This document shows, piece after piece, positions 26,931-36,467 of a stretch of 64,000 nucleotides of DNA. Source of the stretch: Phycisphaerae bacterium. Its GTDB lineage: Bacteria; Planctomycetota; Phycisphaerae; UBA1845. The stretch covers positions 1 to 64,000 of the forward strand of contig JAJDDV010000210.1 in the NCBI GenBank assembly GCA_029260135.1, written 5' to 3'. The number at the start of each line of letters is the position of its first letter. Positions within the stretch are counted from its first letter, which is position 1. A model generated the notes under the pieces. That model saw only the letters and a list, made by a program, of their open reading frames with translations, was not told the origin of the DNA and searched no databases. The position numbers and the translations under genes were made by a program.

Positions 26931-28547
26931 CTATCTGGAGTTCTCCTTTAACCGCCCTTGACGTCGCAGAGTGCGAGATTCCTCCAACGCATCGAGAACG
27001 GCCTCGGTCTCCGCAAACATCTCGGGATTGTCCCATACCTGCGGGCTGTACAAGGTTCGCAGTCCCTCCAACGCCCTTTGCCGTTCGGCGACCCAGGAGG
27101 CTCGCTTTTCGTCGTAAACGTCCAGCGCCTCCTGCAGAAGGTCCCAGGCTTCATCGTAGTCATTTTCAGCAGGCGTGTCTCGTTGAAGATTGCGCTGGAT
27201 CAGAAGCAGTCCGAGCTCCAAGAGAACCTGTGCCTCGCGCTCGGTGTCCGCGAGTGCCGTAAACACCTGGAGGGCGCCTCGGTATTTGGGCTCGGCCTGA
27301 TCGTAACGGCCGTCGTTGTGAAGAAAACTCGCATAATCCTGTTCGATGATGGCGGGCCGCAGTTCGAGCAGGCGTTCGTTTCGCTCAAAGCCTCTCCGCC
27401 GTTCGGTTTCCAGATGGTCCACCCAGAGTCGGGCGCCGATCACGATGAAAAGAGAGGCGACGGCGAACGTCACGAAGATGCGGTGTCGGACGATGAACTT
27501 TCGAATCTGGTAGAGTCCGTTTCCGCGACGCGCCAGGACCGGTTGGTTCGTCACGAATCGTTCGACGTCATCCGCGAGAAGTGCCGCGCTCTGGTAGCGA
27601 CGTTCCGGCTCCTTGGCGAGGGCCTTCTGGACGATGATCTCGAGGTCCCCCCGCAGCGAGCGGTCGATACTCGCCGGTCTTCGTGGTGGATCTTCGCAGA
27701 TAATCCGCACGGCCTCCGGCAGCGCCGCGCGTTTGACGGTGTAAGGAAGGCGGTCGGTCAGAAGCTCGTAGAGCGTAACGCCGAGCGAATAGACGTCACT
27801 ACGAACGTCGATCGCGTCTTGATCTCCGCGAACCTCTTCGGGGCTCATATACGGAAGCGTACCCATCATGCGCCCCACGTCCGTAATGAGTGTGGATACG
27901 GCGACCTGCGGATCGTTGATGCGCGCCAAGCCGAAGTCGAGGATCTTCGGATTCCCCTGTGCATCGACGAGTATGTTGGTGGGTTTGAGGTCTCGGTGAA
28001 TCACGCCGCGCTGGTGAGCGTAGTTGATCGCATCGCAGATCAGGTTGAACAGGCGCAGGCGGTCGACACGAGACATCTGCCGCTCTCGCATATACGCATT
28101 CAGCGGAATGCCGTGCACCAGTTCCATCGCAAAGTAGTCCTGGCCGTCCTCGGAACGTCCGGCCTGGTAGACCGCGGCGATCGCCGGATGCTTGAGGCGC
28201 GCGAGCGTTTGTGCTTCCCGCTGAAAGAGACGGATGCGGTATTCGTCCGCGTGCTGACCGCTGCGTACCACTTTGATGGCCACGAGCCGTTGAGGCGACT
28301 GCTGCTCGCCTTCATAGACGATCCCCATCCCTCCCTCGCCGATGCACCGGAGGATGCGAAAGGGACCGATCCTGGCGGGGACGTTCGGTTTGCGGGGGGG
28401 GGCGGTCTCGGAAACGGCGCGGATTCCCGCACGGATTTCAGCCGCCCGCGACCGGCACTCGCTGCAGCGCTCGATGTGGTTGACCACGTCGGGCGCATTC
28501 CGGTCGATACCGCTCCAGAGCTCTTCCTCGGAAAGGGTGCAACTCAT
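26931..28547 (-). CDS. Membrane Ser/Thr protein kinase with N-terminal zinc-finger
   Basis: The 538-residue product starts with a short HX3CX2C motif (H24, C28, C31), the zinc-binding signature of ZAS-type anti-sigma domains. A complete kinase domain follows (about residues 62-335): glycine loop GEGGMGIVYEG, lysine in VAIKVV (K92), HRDLKPTN catalytic loop, DFG, and SPEEVRG. A single hydrophobic segment near 365-385 (FVTFAVASLFIVIGARLWV) places the C-terminal 150 residues, which look helical and TPR-like, on the other side of the membrane. The downstream gene is an ECF sigma factor, and the joint presence of an anti-sigma-like zinc motif and a kinase strongly suggests that this protein senses an envelope signal and regulates that sigma factor by phosphorylation. 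Confidence 0.9.
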   Translation of the reverse strand: MSCTLSEEELWSGIDRNAPDVVNHIERCSECRSRAAEIRAGIRAVSETAPPRKPNVPARIGPFRILRCIGEGGMGIVYEGEQQSPQRLVAIKVVRSGQHADEYRIRLFQREAQTLARLKHPAIAAVYQAGRSEDGQDYFAMELVHGIPLNAYMRERQMSRVDRLRLFNLICDAINYAHQRGVIHRDLKPTNILVDAQGNPKILDFGLARINDPQVAVSTLITDVGRMMGTLPYMSPEEVRGDQDAIDVRSDVYSLGVTLYELLTDRLPYTVKRAALPEAVRIICEDPPRRPASIDRSLRGDLEIIVQKALAKEPERRYQSAALLADDVERFVTNQPVLARRGNGLYQIRKFIVRHRIFVTFAVASLFIVIGARLWVDHLETERRRGFERNERLLELRPAIIEQDYASFLHNDGRYDQAEPKYRGALQVFTALADTEREAQVLLELGLLLIQRNLQRDTPAENDYDEAWDLLQEALDVYDEKRASWVAERQRALEGLRTLYSPQVWDNPEMFAETEAVLDALEESRTLRRQGRLKENSR

Positions 28548-28954
28548 CCAGATTCGCCCACTGCGCCGGACCGTCCCCAGCGGACTCCGATTCGACTGGA
28601 GCGCCCGCCCGGGCTACATCGTGCCGACCGATTTCACTTCAATCACAAATCATAGTGCCGAAATCCGCAGGAATATTCAAATCGAAAGAAATCCGCTCGT
28701 ATTTATCCGCCGAATTCGCCGGACTGGTGTCTTAGTGGATAGAGGCGACAAAAACGCCGGGACGCCAGTAGTATCGACGTCCGGCGGTCTTGGTCTTGCG
28801 ACGTCAAGGCGGAGTAGGTTCCGGTTCCTTGCCTTGTGTATGACGAGTTCTTGGTGTATCGTTGAGGATCTGTGCCAAGCGAAGATTAAAGTGGCCATGT
28901 AAGGCGGTGGGTCCGGCCTGGTTGCCGGGGCTCGTCTTACGGGGAGAAACAGAC
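28548..28954. promoter_or_regulatory. Divergent region between kinase and pseudopilin genes
   Basis: This 407-base gap separates divergent genes and should hold both promoters. The first 200 bases next to the kinase include an A+T-richer stretch (about 28660-28745). No repeat or hairpin with a T-tract is evident. The pseudopilin ribosome site GGGGAG ends the region. Confidence 0.4.
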
Positions 28955-30139
28955 ATGTTGGGTACGCGAAACGTTCGTCGGACTTGGAAGGGAGGCTTCA
29001 CGCTGATTGAGCTTCTCGTGGTGATCGCGATTATCGCTCTGCTGATCTCGATTCTGCTTCCGTCGTTGGAGCAGGCACGACGTCAGGCCAAGCGTGTTTC
29101 CTGCACCTCGCATATCAAGAACATTGCAACGAGCAGCCGCGTGTACGAGGCGGATGATCCCAACGGCTGGGGGATTCCTGTTCACCCGATGCAGTATTCT
29201 CAGTGTCCGGGGCAGCTTCCCGGCGAACTCTGCAGCGATCCGCTGTTCATCGGTGCATATGAGTGGGGCGGCAAGAGTGGTGTCGGACGAGAGTCGTGGA
29301 TTACGGGCTCCCCCGGTGATTCAAACAACAGCAAGTACGGGTCCAAAGCAGGGTTTGGACCGAGTACACGTCCGATGAACGGGATCCTGTATCCGGGCGG
29401 GTTCAAGGAAGCAAAGGGGGCCGGCCGGTTTGATCGTAAGCAGGCTGAGCGGGATACGAGGCTCGACCTCGAACTGTTCAACTGTCCCGGCGATGACGGG
29501 CCACCGCGAGGTGCCCACTGTCCGGACTGGCTTGCCGCCAGTGAACGATCTTCCTACGACCACTTTGGCAACAGCTACGCCGCAAACGTCTTTATGGTCT
29601 GGTCTTCGGGCGGATCTCTCGACGAGGACGCAGGGTTCGAGGACGGTGAAATGGGAAGCAATTCACCCTACATGCGTCCGACATCCCGTATTCTGACGCC
29701 GGCAAGGACGCTTTACTACGAAGAGAACATCGGTCGTTGGGCGTGGTCCTGTCGGCGTGAGCTAGACGCGGCGAATGACGCCTGGGCCGGAACCGGCGGG
29801 CAGGCGGGCTGTGCGTTTATTGGTCCGGGAGTCGACCCCGGACCCACCAAGACACTCGCCGGTTGGCATGGTTTGGACTGGACCTACAACCGTGCGTTCG
29901 TTGACGGACATGCCGACATGCAGAAGATCTACCTTGAGGGTACTGAGGACGAAGAGGGTTACGCGCTTCACTATCGCAACGAACGGGTTGGCGGCCCCGG
30001 CAATCGGTGCATTCTCGTTCGCGGCGAAGGATGGCAGAAGGACACGCTTCCTCAAGGATTCATTCGGACACGGTTGACGCATTCCGGTGACGGCCGCCCG
30101 TCCTATGAGGATTGCGTTTGGTCGGCCACGGGCCCCTAA
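28955..30139 (+). CDS. Type IV pilin/type II secretion pseudopilin-like protein
   Basis: The 394-residue protein starts at ATG 28955 (GGGGAG at 8 bases). After a short basic leader comes the prepilin peptidase site and hydrophobic helix [18 protein letters not shown], with Glu at mature position 5 and then an alpha-helical [13 protein letters not shown] segment. The remaining residues form a large C-terminal domain with several cysteines and references of the type seen in planctomycete pseudopilins (for example [24 protein letters not shown]). These proteins are common in many copies in Planctomycetota and their function is unclear. No secretion ATPase or peptidase gene is nearby, so partners lie outside the window. 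A terminator follows at 30241-30272. Confidence 0.85.
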   Translation: MLGTRNVRRTWKGGFTLIELLVVIAIIALLISILLPSLEQARRQAKRVSCTSHIKNIATSSRVYEADDPNGWGIPVHPMQYSQCPGQLPGELCSDPLFIGAYEWGGKSGVGRESWITGSPGDSNNSKYGSKAGFGPSTRPMNGILYPGGFKEAKGAGRFDRKQAERDTRLDLELFNCPGDDGPPRGAHCPDWLAASERSSYDHFGNSYAANVFMVWSSGGSLDEDAGFEDGEMGSNSPYMRPTSRILTPARTLYYEENIGRWAWSCRRELDAANDAWAGTGGQAGCAFIGPGVDPGPTKTLAGWHGLDWTYNRAFVDGHADMQKIYLEGTEDEEGYALHYRNERVGGPGNRCILVRGEGWQKDTLPQGFIRTRLTHSGDGRPSYEDCVWSATGP

Positions 30140-30240
30140 GTTCTTTAACGTCGCGCTCCGTTGCCCTGCTTGAGGCTTCTCGATGGAAGGTCTTGGGGAT
30201 TGGGGGGGAACGCGGAGCGAGACGAGGGTGTTGTGCGAGA

Positions 30241-30272
30241 CGCCGTCGGGTTCTGACACCCGGCGGCGTTTT
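30241..30272 (+). terminator. Intrinsic terminator after pseudopilin gene
   Basis: An 11-bp stem with one G-T wobble (30241-30251 with 30258-30268) and a 6-base loop is followed by TTTTCTC. It closes the pseudopilin transcript before the next plus-strand gene. Confidence 0.8.
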
Positions 30273-30435
30273 CTCTGCTCCTCGCGAGGAGGCGATGATC
30301 GTTCCGGTCGGCGCTTCAAGCCGCATGTGCCAACGCCAATCACGGGCGCTTGCCCGCCATGTCACAATGCCCTAGAGTCGCTTCCTGAGCGGCACCATCG
30401 TCGTGCCGAGTGGCTTTGCCGTTGTAGGAGGATTG

Positions 30436-31764
30436 ATGTCCATGCCGTCCGATCAACCGATTCGGGTCCTCATCATGGGGGCTGCCGGTCGCGATTTTCA
30501 CGATTTCAATACGTTTTGGCGCAACAATCCGCGGTATAAGGTCGTCGCGTTTACCGCAGCCCAGATCCCGGATATCCATGGTCGAACGTATCCGCCGGAG
30601 CTCTCCGGCGTGGATTATCCCGAGGGCATCGCGATAGAGCCGGAGGAAAAGCTTGTCGAGCTGATCGAGAAGCACAAGGTAGACCAGGTCGCCATGGCGT
30701 ACTCGGACCTTTCCCACGAAGACGTCATGCACAAGGCCGCCCTCGTGAACGCCGCCGGCGCGGACTTTCGCATGCTGAGCCCGCTACGGACGATGGTGAA
30801 ATCAACCAAGCCCGTGATCGCGGTCTGCGCGGTTCGCACCGGTTGCGGCAAGAGCCAGACGTCGCGCGCCATCACGGAGATTCTGAAATCGATGGGCAAA
30901 CGGGTGGCTGCGGTGCGGCATCCTATGCCCTACGGGGACCTGACACGGCAAATCTGCCAGCGTTTCGCCAGCATCGAGGATATGGTGCGCCACGAGTGTA
31001 CGATTGAGGAGCGAGAGGAATACGAACCGCACATTCGCGCGGGCAACGTCGTTTTTGCCGGCGTCGACTACGAGCGAATTCTCCGCGAGGCCGAGAAGGA
31101 AGCGGATGTCGTGCTCTGGGACGGAGGCAACAACGACGCTGCGTTCTTCAAGCCCGACCTCTACATCGTCGTGGCCGATCCGCATCGTCCAGGCCATGAA
31201 GTGCGTTACTATCCCGGCGAGACGAATGCGCGATTGGCCGACGTCGTTGTGATCAACAAGGTGAAGACCGCCAAGGCGGAGGATGTCGAAACGGTCGAAG
31301 CCAACATTCGGCGCGTCAACCCGACGGCGCGGCTGATCCGGGCGGATTCACCCGTCACGGTGGATAATCCTGCGGCCATTCAAGGGAAACGGGTACTGGT
31401 TGTCGAAGACGGTCCCACACTGACGCACGGAGAGATGACCTACGGCGCAGGTCACGTGGCGGCGCGGGCGAACGGTGCCGCCCAGATCGTTGATCCCCGC
31501 CCCTACGCGGTCGGATCGATCAAAGCCACCTTCGAGAAGTACACGCATGTGACCGAGGTGCTTCCGGCGATGGGGTATGGCCAAAAGCAGATTTCAGAAC
31601 TCGAAGCCACGATCAACGCGACCGATTGCGACATGGTCTTGATCGGCACGCCGATCGATCTGGGACTGCTGCTCAAGATCAACAAGCCGTCACAGCGTGT
31701 GCGCTACGAACTTGCCGCCGAGGCCACGGAGGCCTTGAAGACCGAGGTTCAACGTGTGGTTTGA
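30436..31764 (+). CDS. Cyclic 2,3-diphosphoglycerate synthetase-like P-loop protein
   Basis: ATG 30436 follows AGGAGG five bases upstream and gives 442 residues. The N-terminal third is Rossmann-like (VLIMGAAGRDFHDFNTF). A P-loop CAVRTGCGKSQTSRAI lies about a third of the way in, followed by DVVLWDGGNNDAAF (Walker B/switch-like) and VVINKVKTA, a guanine-specificity-like NKxx motif. This matches the family named for archaeal cyclic 2,3-DPG synthetase, a GTPase-like fold. The bacterial members probably have another role. It converges, 18 bases apart, with a carbamate kinase gene in an ornithine/citrulline cluster; I recall such homologues near carbamoyl-phosphate enzymes, so a role in carbamoyl or amino-acid metabolism is possible. 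Confidence 0.75.
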   Translation: MSMPSDQPIRVLIMGAAGRDFHDFNTFWRNNPRYKVVAFTAAQIPDIHGRTYPPELSGVDYPEGIAIEPEEKLVELIEKHKVDQVAMAYSDLSHEDVMHKAALVNAAGADFRMLSPLRTMVKSTKPVIAVCAVRTGCGKSQTSRAITEILKSMGKRVAAVRHPMPYGDLTRQICQRFASIEDMVRHECTIEEREEYEPHIRAGNVVFAGVDYERILREAEKEADVVLWDGGNNDAAFFKPDLYIVVADPHRPGHEVRYYPGETNARLADVVVINKVKTAKAEDVETVEANIRRVNPTARLIRADSPVTVDNPAAIQGKRVLVVEDGPTLTHGEMTYGAGHVAARANGAAQIVDPRPYAVGSIKATFEKYTHVTEVLPAMGYGQKQISELEATINATDCDMVLIGTPIDLGLLLKINKPSQRVRYELAAEATEALKTEVQRVV

Positions 31765-31782
31765 GCGTCGAGATTAGAGGAA

Positions 31783-32742
31783 CTAGGCTCGTGTGATGAC
31801 CGTTCCGATCCGCCCCTCGGCTGCGTCTGCGGCGGATTCGAGCGGGCCGATGACCGCCCGCGCGTTTTCACTGGAGCTGCATCGCAGGAAATCCAGCGCG
31901 CCCTGCACCTTGGGTCCCATCGAACCCGGAGGGAACTGCCCTTCCTTCATCCAACGTTCTGCCTGCTCGACCGTCATGTGGTCGACGGCCTGCTCGTCGG
32001 GACGACCGAAGTTGATCGAAACGCGATCGACGTTGGACAGAATCATCAGCGTATCGGCGCCGATCTGCGACGCGAGCAAGGCACTGGCGAGATCCTTGTC
32101 GATGACGGCTCGGATACCGTGCAGACCGGTGCGAGCGTCGCGAATCACGGGGATGCCGCCGCCGCCGCAGGCAACGAGAATCTCACCCGCCGTCACCGCC
32201 CGACGAATGCTCTCGAGTTCCAGAATGCGCTTCGGGATCGGCGAAGGTACGACGCGACGGTAGACGCCGTCTGACACTTCGCGTGTTTGCCACCCTTCCT
32301 CTTCATGGAGGCGGATCGACTCCTCCTCGCTGAGCATTCGACCGATCGGCTTGGTCGGATTCTCGAACGCAGGGTCGGTCGCTTCAACGAGGATTGTCGT
32401 GACAAACGTCGTCACGAGGTGTTCATGGCCTCGACTGGCAAGCTCGTTCATCAGCGTCTGCGCGATCATGTAGCCCATTCCGCCCTGCACGTGGGCGACG
32501 GCCACTTCCATCGGTAGCGGATAGATGACATCGGCGGCGGCCTGGTTACGCAGCAGGAAGTTGCCGATTTGCGGTCCGTTTCCGTGCGTGATGACGAGTT
32601 GGTGCCCGGCTTCAACCAGATGGACGAGCGATCTCGCCGTCATGCGCGAGTTGGCAAACTGCTCCTCGACATTGCCCACCTGGTTCGGTTGGGAAATGGC
32701 GTTTCCGCCCAGGGCTACGACAATCAGTGATTTGTCATCCAT
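31783..32742 (-). CDS. arcC: Carbamate kinase
   Basis: The 319-residue protein has the amino-acid kinase fold: LIVVALGGNAI at the start, VITHGNGPQIGNF, the GGMGYMIAQTL segment, and the C-terminal VDRVSINFG and MGPKVQGALDF motifs. It phosphorylates ADP from carbamoyl phosphate (or the reverse), linking ornithine carbamoyltransferase to ATP. I prefer ATG 32742 because it places the family's start at a normal distance; an in-frame GTG at 32763 adds seven residues. It lies downstream of argF (69 bases) on the same strand, consistent with a citrulline breakdown direction that yields ATP, CO2 and ammonia. No arginine deiminase gene is visible. Confidence 0.93.
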   Translation of the reverse strand: MDDKSLIVVALGGNAISQPNQVGNVEEQFANSRMTARSLVHLVEAGHQLVITHGNGPQIGNFLLRNQAAADVIYPLPMEVAVAHVQGGMGYMIAQTLMNELASRGHEHLVTTFVTTILVEATDPAFENPTKPIGRMLSEEESIRLHEEEGWQTREVSDGVYRRVVPSPIPKRILELESIRRAVTAGEILVACGGGGIPVIRDARTGLHGIRAVIDKDLASALLASQIGADTLMILSNVDRVSINFGRPDEQAVDHMTVEQAERWMKEGQFPPGSMGPKVQGALDFLRCSSSENARAVIGPLESAADAAEGRIGTVITRA

Positions 32743-32811
32743 CGCCGAGTTCCACGCACTCACGCTTACGTTCTATCGGGAGAACCCGGCGACAGCGCCG
32801 GGTAGGGCATT

Positions 32812-33747
32812 CTAGGCGCGTCCCTTGAGATGGACCATCAGCGCATTCTGCGCGTGCATCCGGTTCTCGGCCTGATCGAAAATGGCGGATCCGGGCAGAC
32901 GTGACGTCTCATAATCGATTTCGTCGCCGTAGTGCGCGGGCAGGCAGTGAAGGATCGTCGCGTCGGGGGCGGCGATCTTCATCGTCTCGCCGTCGATGCG
33001 GTACGCAGTGAAAACCTGCCGCCGGGCAGCGGCCTCGTCCTCTTGCCCCATCGACGCCCAGACGTCCGTGTAGAGCACGTCCGCTCCGGACGCGGCGCCG
33101 AGGTCGTTCGCAACCGTGATGATGGAGCCCGTTTCTGCCCCGATCTGCGTCGACTGCGTCTTCACCTTCTCGTCGGGTTCATGACCCGGCGGCGTGATGA
33201 CCGTCATGTGCATGCCGACCCGTGAGGCACCGAGCATGAGCGAATGGGCGACGTTGTTGCCGTCGCCAATGAAGCAGGCTTTGACGCCATCGAGCTTGCC
33301 CTTCCGTTCGATGATCGTCTGGAAGTCCGCCAGAATCTGGCAGGGGTGTTCCCAATCGCTCAGGCCGTTGATGATGGGTACGGTTGCGTGCTTGGCGAGG
33401 TCTTCGACGATATCGTGACCGAAGACACGGGCCATGATGATGTCGACGTAACGCGACAACACCATCGCGATGTCTTCGGTCGTTTCTCGCTTGCTGAGGC
33501 TGATGTCAGTGGGAGCCAGGTAGATCGCGTGACCGCCGAGTTTGGTCATGCCGGTTTCAAAGGAAACCCGTGTACGTAGCGAGGGCTTCTGGAAGATCAT
33601 GGCCAGCGTCATGCCCTTCAGCGGGAACTTGTCCGGAGGATAGCCGCCGCTTTTCAGCGTCTTCGCGGTATCGAGAACATCAAGCGTCTCCTCCCTGCTG
33701 AGGTCGAGCATCGAAAGGAAGTGCCTGTCTTTCAGGTTCGAAGTCAA
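32812..33747 (-). CDS. argF: Ornithine carbamoyltransferase
   Basis: This enzyme exchanges ornithine plus carbamoyl phosphate with citrulline. Motifs: carbamoyl-phosphate loop KPSLRTRVSFE, HPCQILADF, FIGDGNNVAHSL, and HCLPAHYGDEI near the C-terminus. I choose TTG 33747 as start: it lies 8 bases after a clean AGGAG and gives 311 residues, the usual OTC length. A frame from 33798 would add residues that no relative has and lacks an upstream site. The gene sits between carbamate kinase and a small unknown membrane protein. Whether the cluster runs toward citrulline synthesis or breakdown cannot be settled from sequence; the carbamate kinase and ornithine aminotransferase neighbours favour breakdown. 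Confidence 0.9.
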   Translation of the reverse strand: MTSNLKDRHFLSMLDLSREETLDVLDTAKTLKSGGYPPDKFPLKGMTLAMIFQKPSLRTRVSFETGMTKLGGHAIYLAPTDISLSKRETTEDIAMVLSRYVDIIMARVFGHDIVEDLAKHATVPIINGLSDWEHPCQILADFQTIIERKGKLDGVKACFIGDGNNVAHSLMLGASRVGMHMTVITPPGHEPDEKVKTQSTQIGAETGSIITVANDLGAASGADVLYTDVWASMGQEDEAAARRQVFTAYRIDGETMKIAAPDATILHCLPAHYGDEIDYETSRLPGSAIFDQAENRMHAQNALMVHLKGRA

Positions 33748-33813
33748 CGGTTGAACTCCTGAATATCGAGTCGTGATGTAGGGTGCATCTTGGTGCACCT
33801 GATGTCTGCTTCG

Positions 33814-34701
33814 TTACGACCGGGTCGCGCCGCGGTTCTTTTTCCGGGTCAGCACCAGCGCCAGGGTCATGACCACGGCGATACCGGCGCAGATCCATGC
33901 CCCCAGCAGTGCAGGATCGATTCCCGAGTGATCAGTGGGTCCGGAACTCGATCCGCTCGCGGTCTCGCTGCGCGCGGTCACCGGTGCGTCACGCCGCGCA
34001 GCCGTCTCAGCTTCAGGGAGGGCCGAAGGATTGTCGAACGACAGGACGAAGGCCGGCAGGAAGGCGAGTGAATCGAGCAACTGGGCTCGCTCGTCTTCGC
34101 GACGCGACCAGTCTTCCATCCGATCGTAGTAGACAGCCTGGACGAACGCCGTGCGGCCGAACCGAGCGACCGCTCGCGCCCGAACGACTCCACCATCCGG
34201 GACTTCATTGTCGGCGTCATGCGTCAGGCGCAGCTCCGCCTCGTCAAAATGAGGCTTCTGAAACGCCGAGTCAGCCTCCCCCGTTGGTCCCGCAGTGACG
34301 CCCGGTCCCGCCAGGTCTCTGACAAATCCGCGGATGTCTTCCAGCCCGGGCGTGCGCTCGATGCCCAGACGGCGATAGGGCGTCACCTGGATCAGGACAT
34401 ACGGATAATCTAACCAGTTTTCGATGTCGTCCGGCTGAAGCGCGGCATCGAAGAGGACCTTGGAATCCGGCTCCAACACGCGGTCGGCGTGCTCGCTCAG
34501 AATCTCGTCGGGAACCGTCATCCAGCTGCGAGGAGACTCGACGGTGTAGCCATACTTCTCGCTACCCAGCTTCGTGGTCGCGTCTTGCGCCATAAGTGAC
34601 GCGCCACACAGCAGAGTGATTCCCAAGGCCGCCTCTCGCGGCGTCGTTCGGATTCGTCGAGGCACGGGCGTTGGTTCCGGATTGTTCTCTTGCTCTCGCA
34701 T
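33814..34701 (-). CDS. Exported protein with C-terminal membrane anchor, unknown function
   Basis: The 295-residue product has an N-terminal hydrophobic segment (AALGITLLCGASLMAQ), probably a signal peptide, and a C-terminal membrane helix (LLGAWICAGIAVVMTLALVLT) ending in a basic RKKNRG cluster. The region between is soluble: it includes YGYTVESPRSWMTVPDE and LIQVTPYRRLGIERT, a pattern I associate loosely with proteins that carry a compact beta domain (PsbP/DUF1795-like), without certainty. It starts five bases after the stop of rocD and precedes argF, so it is part of that operon although its link to ornithine metabolism is unclear. No catalytic motif is visible. Confidence 0.75.
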   Translation of the reverse strand: MREQENNPEPTPVPRRIRTTPREAALGITLLCGASLMAQDATTKLGSEKYGYTVESPRSWMTVPDEILSEHADRVLEPDSKVLFDAALQPDDIENWLDYPYVLIQVTPYRRLGIERTPGLEDIRGFVRDLAGPGVTAGPTGEADSAFQKPHFDEAELRLTHDADNEVPDGGVVRARAVARFGRTAFVQAVYYDRMEDWSRREDERAQLLDSLAFLPAFVLSFDNPSALPEAETAARRDAPVTARSETASGSSSGPTDHSGIDPALLGAWICAGIAVVMTLALVLTRKKNRGATRS

Positions 34702-34706
34702 AGGGG

Positions 34707-35939
34707 TTACGACAGGACCTTCTCCAAACGCGCCAGCGCCCAGTCGATTTCATCCTTGGTGATGCACAGCGGCGGTGCAAGCCGCATGGTCTGCTCGTGC
34801 GTGTCCTTGCAGAGCATGCCTTCCTGCATGAGCTGCTCGCAGAACACCCTGGCCTTGCCGGCGTCGGGATGGAAGTCGATCCCGATCCACAGTCCGCAGC
34901 CGCGAATCGTCTCGATCTTGTCCGTCTTGATGGCCTTGATTCTGCCCAGCAGATACTCGCCCATCTCCTTGGCGTTGTTCTGATAGTGGTTGGTCTGGAG
35001 CATCGCAACCACCCGTCGGGCGATCGCACACGCCAGCGGATTCCCGCCGAACGTGCTGCCATGATCGCCGGGCGTGAAGACGCTCAGAATCTCTCGAGAG
35101 GAAACCACCGCCGACACCGGCATGATGCCGCCGCCCAGGGCCTTGCCGAGCGTGAAGACGTCCGGCTTGACGTTCTCATGGTCGCAGCAGAATGTCGTGC
35201 CGGTCCGGCCGAGACCGGACTGAATCTCGTCGGCGATGAAGAGAATGTTTTTCTCGCTGCAAACCTCGCGCACGGCTTTGAGGTATCCGGTCGGCGGCAT
35301 GATGATGCCGGCTTCGCCCTGGATGGGCTCTACCAAAAATGCCACGGTGTTGTCATCAATGGCATGTTTGAGGGCTTCGATGTCGCCGTACTTGATAATT
35401 TCAAATCCTGGTGTGAACGGTCCGAATCCGGCGCGACATTGGGGGTCCGTGCTGAAGCTGACGATGGTTGTGGTTCGTCCGTGGAAGTTGTTTTCGCAGC
35501 AGAGGATCTTGGCCCTGCCCTCCGCAACGCCCTTTTTCATATAACCCCACTTGCGTGCGGTTTTGATGGCGGTTTCGACGGCTTCGGCGCCGGTGTTCAT
35601 GGGAAGGACGGCTTCCATCCCGGCGAGATCGGCTAGTTCCTTGCAGAGCGGTCCGAGCTGGTCGTTCTGGAATGCCCTGGAGGTCAGCGTGACGGTGTCC
35701 AGCTGCTGTTTGGTGGCGGCGATGAGTTCGGCGTTGGAGTGGCCGAAATTGACGGCCGAGTAAGCGGCGAGCATGTCCATGTAACGCTTGCCGTCGGCGT
35801 CTTCAACCCACACGCCGTCGGCCTTGGCGACCACGACGGGCAGCGGGTGATAGTTGTGAGCGGCGTATCGCTCGACCATGTCCATATGCTGCCGGCCCGT
35901 CATGGCCGGGCAATCAACCGATGCTGATGGAGTACTCAT
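34707..35939 (-). CDS. rocD: Ornithine aminotransferase (ornithine--oxo-acid transaminase)
   Basis: This class III PLP aminotransferase (410 residues) converts ornithine and 2-oxoglutarate to glutamate semialdehyde and glutamate. Motifs include NTGAEAVETAIKTARKWGY near the PLP phosphate site, NNFHGRTTTIVSFS, VEPIQGEAGI, DEIQSGLGRTG, and the lysine segment FTLGKALGGGIMPVSA. ATG 35939 has AAGGAA about 8 bases upstream. It is the first gene of a minus-strand cluster with the unknown membrane protein, ornithine carbamoyltransferase and carbamate kinase, consistent with ornithine disposal. A close relative, acetylornithine aminotransferase, is the main alternative; the DEIQSGLGRTG and FHGRTTTIVSFS segments fit RocD better. 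Confidence 0.9.
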   Translation of the reverse strand: MSTPSASVDCPAMTGRQHMDMVERYAAHNYHPLPVVVAKADGVWVEDADGKRYMDMLAAYSAVNFGHSNAELIAATKQQLDTVTLTSRAFQNDQLGPLCKELADLAGMEAVLPMNTGAEAVETAIKTARKWGYMKKGVAEGRAKILCCENNFHGRTTTIVSFSTDPQCRAGFGPFTPGFEIIKYGDIEALKHAIDDNTVAFLVEPIQGEAGIIMPPTGYLKAVREVCSEKNILFIADEIQSGLGRTGTTFCCDHENVKPDVFTLGKALGGGIMPVSAVVSSREILSVFTPGDHGSTFGGNPLACAIARRVVAMLQTNHYQNNAKEMGEYLLGRIKAIKTDKIETIRGCGLWIGIDFHPDAGKARVFCEQLMQEGMLCKDTHEQTMRLAPPLCITKDEIDWALARLEKVLS

Positions 35940-36467
35940 CGAATCTGTTCCTTGCTAATGCCAAATACAGTGTGTCTGCTGGGTAGGCCTCTTACCCTGT
36001 CAGGCGACCGACGTGGAATCGGTCCCACACACGGTTTCGGCGGGAGTATATCCAGACTCGAGCGGCGCTTGCAACCCAGGAATCAAGCGGTTTTCTCGTT
36101 GTTCGGTGAGTCGTGCGACGGAGTGCGTTTAACGCGTTTAAACCGTGCTCGGGCGACAGAAACCGAAGATGGTTCGGGCGACGGAGGTCGAATTTGAAGC
36201 TGGCGGCACACGCGGGTAGGGGGGGGCGTCGGCGATGCGGGGCGTTGACCCGAATCGCCGCGATCACGTCCAGCCGATCGCAGCGCAGCTCGGACGGTCA
36301 TTTCGAAGGGACACTCACCCGGCCTTTCACAAGCCTGAATCCTGCCCTCACGTAACCAGCGTCTCAGCGGCCGACGGCCCTGGTTGTTATCGGGCCGAGG
36401 GCGCAGTCAAATCGTGTGCGCCGCGGTGCAGACGCACCACATGGAATCTCGAACAAGGAGAACGCAG
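35940..36467. other. Divergent intergenic region between rocD and DUF1579-like gene
   Basis: About 530 bases with promoters for both flanking genes. A near-palindrome of GTTTAA/TTAAAC halves (about 36127-36145) is the only visible structure and could be a regulator site. No coding signal is evident. Confidence 0.4.

Noticed and set aside
26958-28655. 565-codon plus-strand frame opposite the kinase
   Set aside because: The minus strand has a complete kinase domain; this is an antisense shadow.
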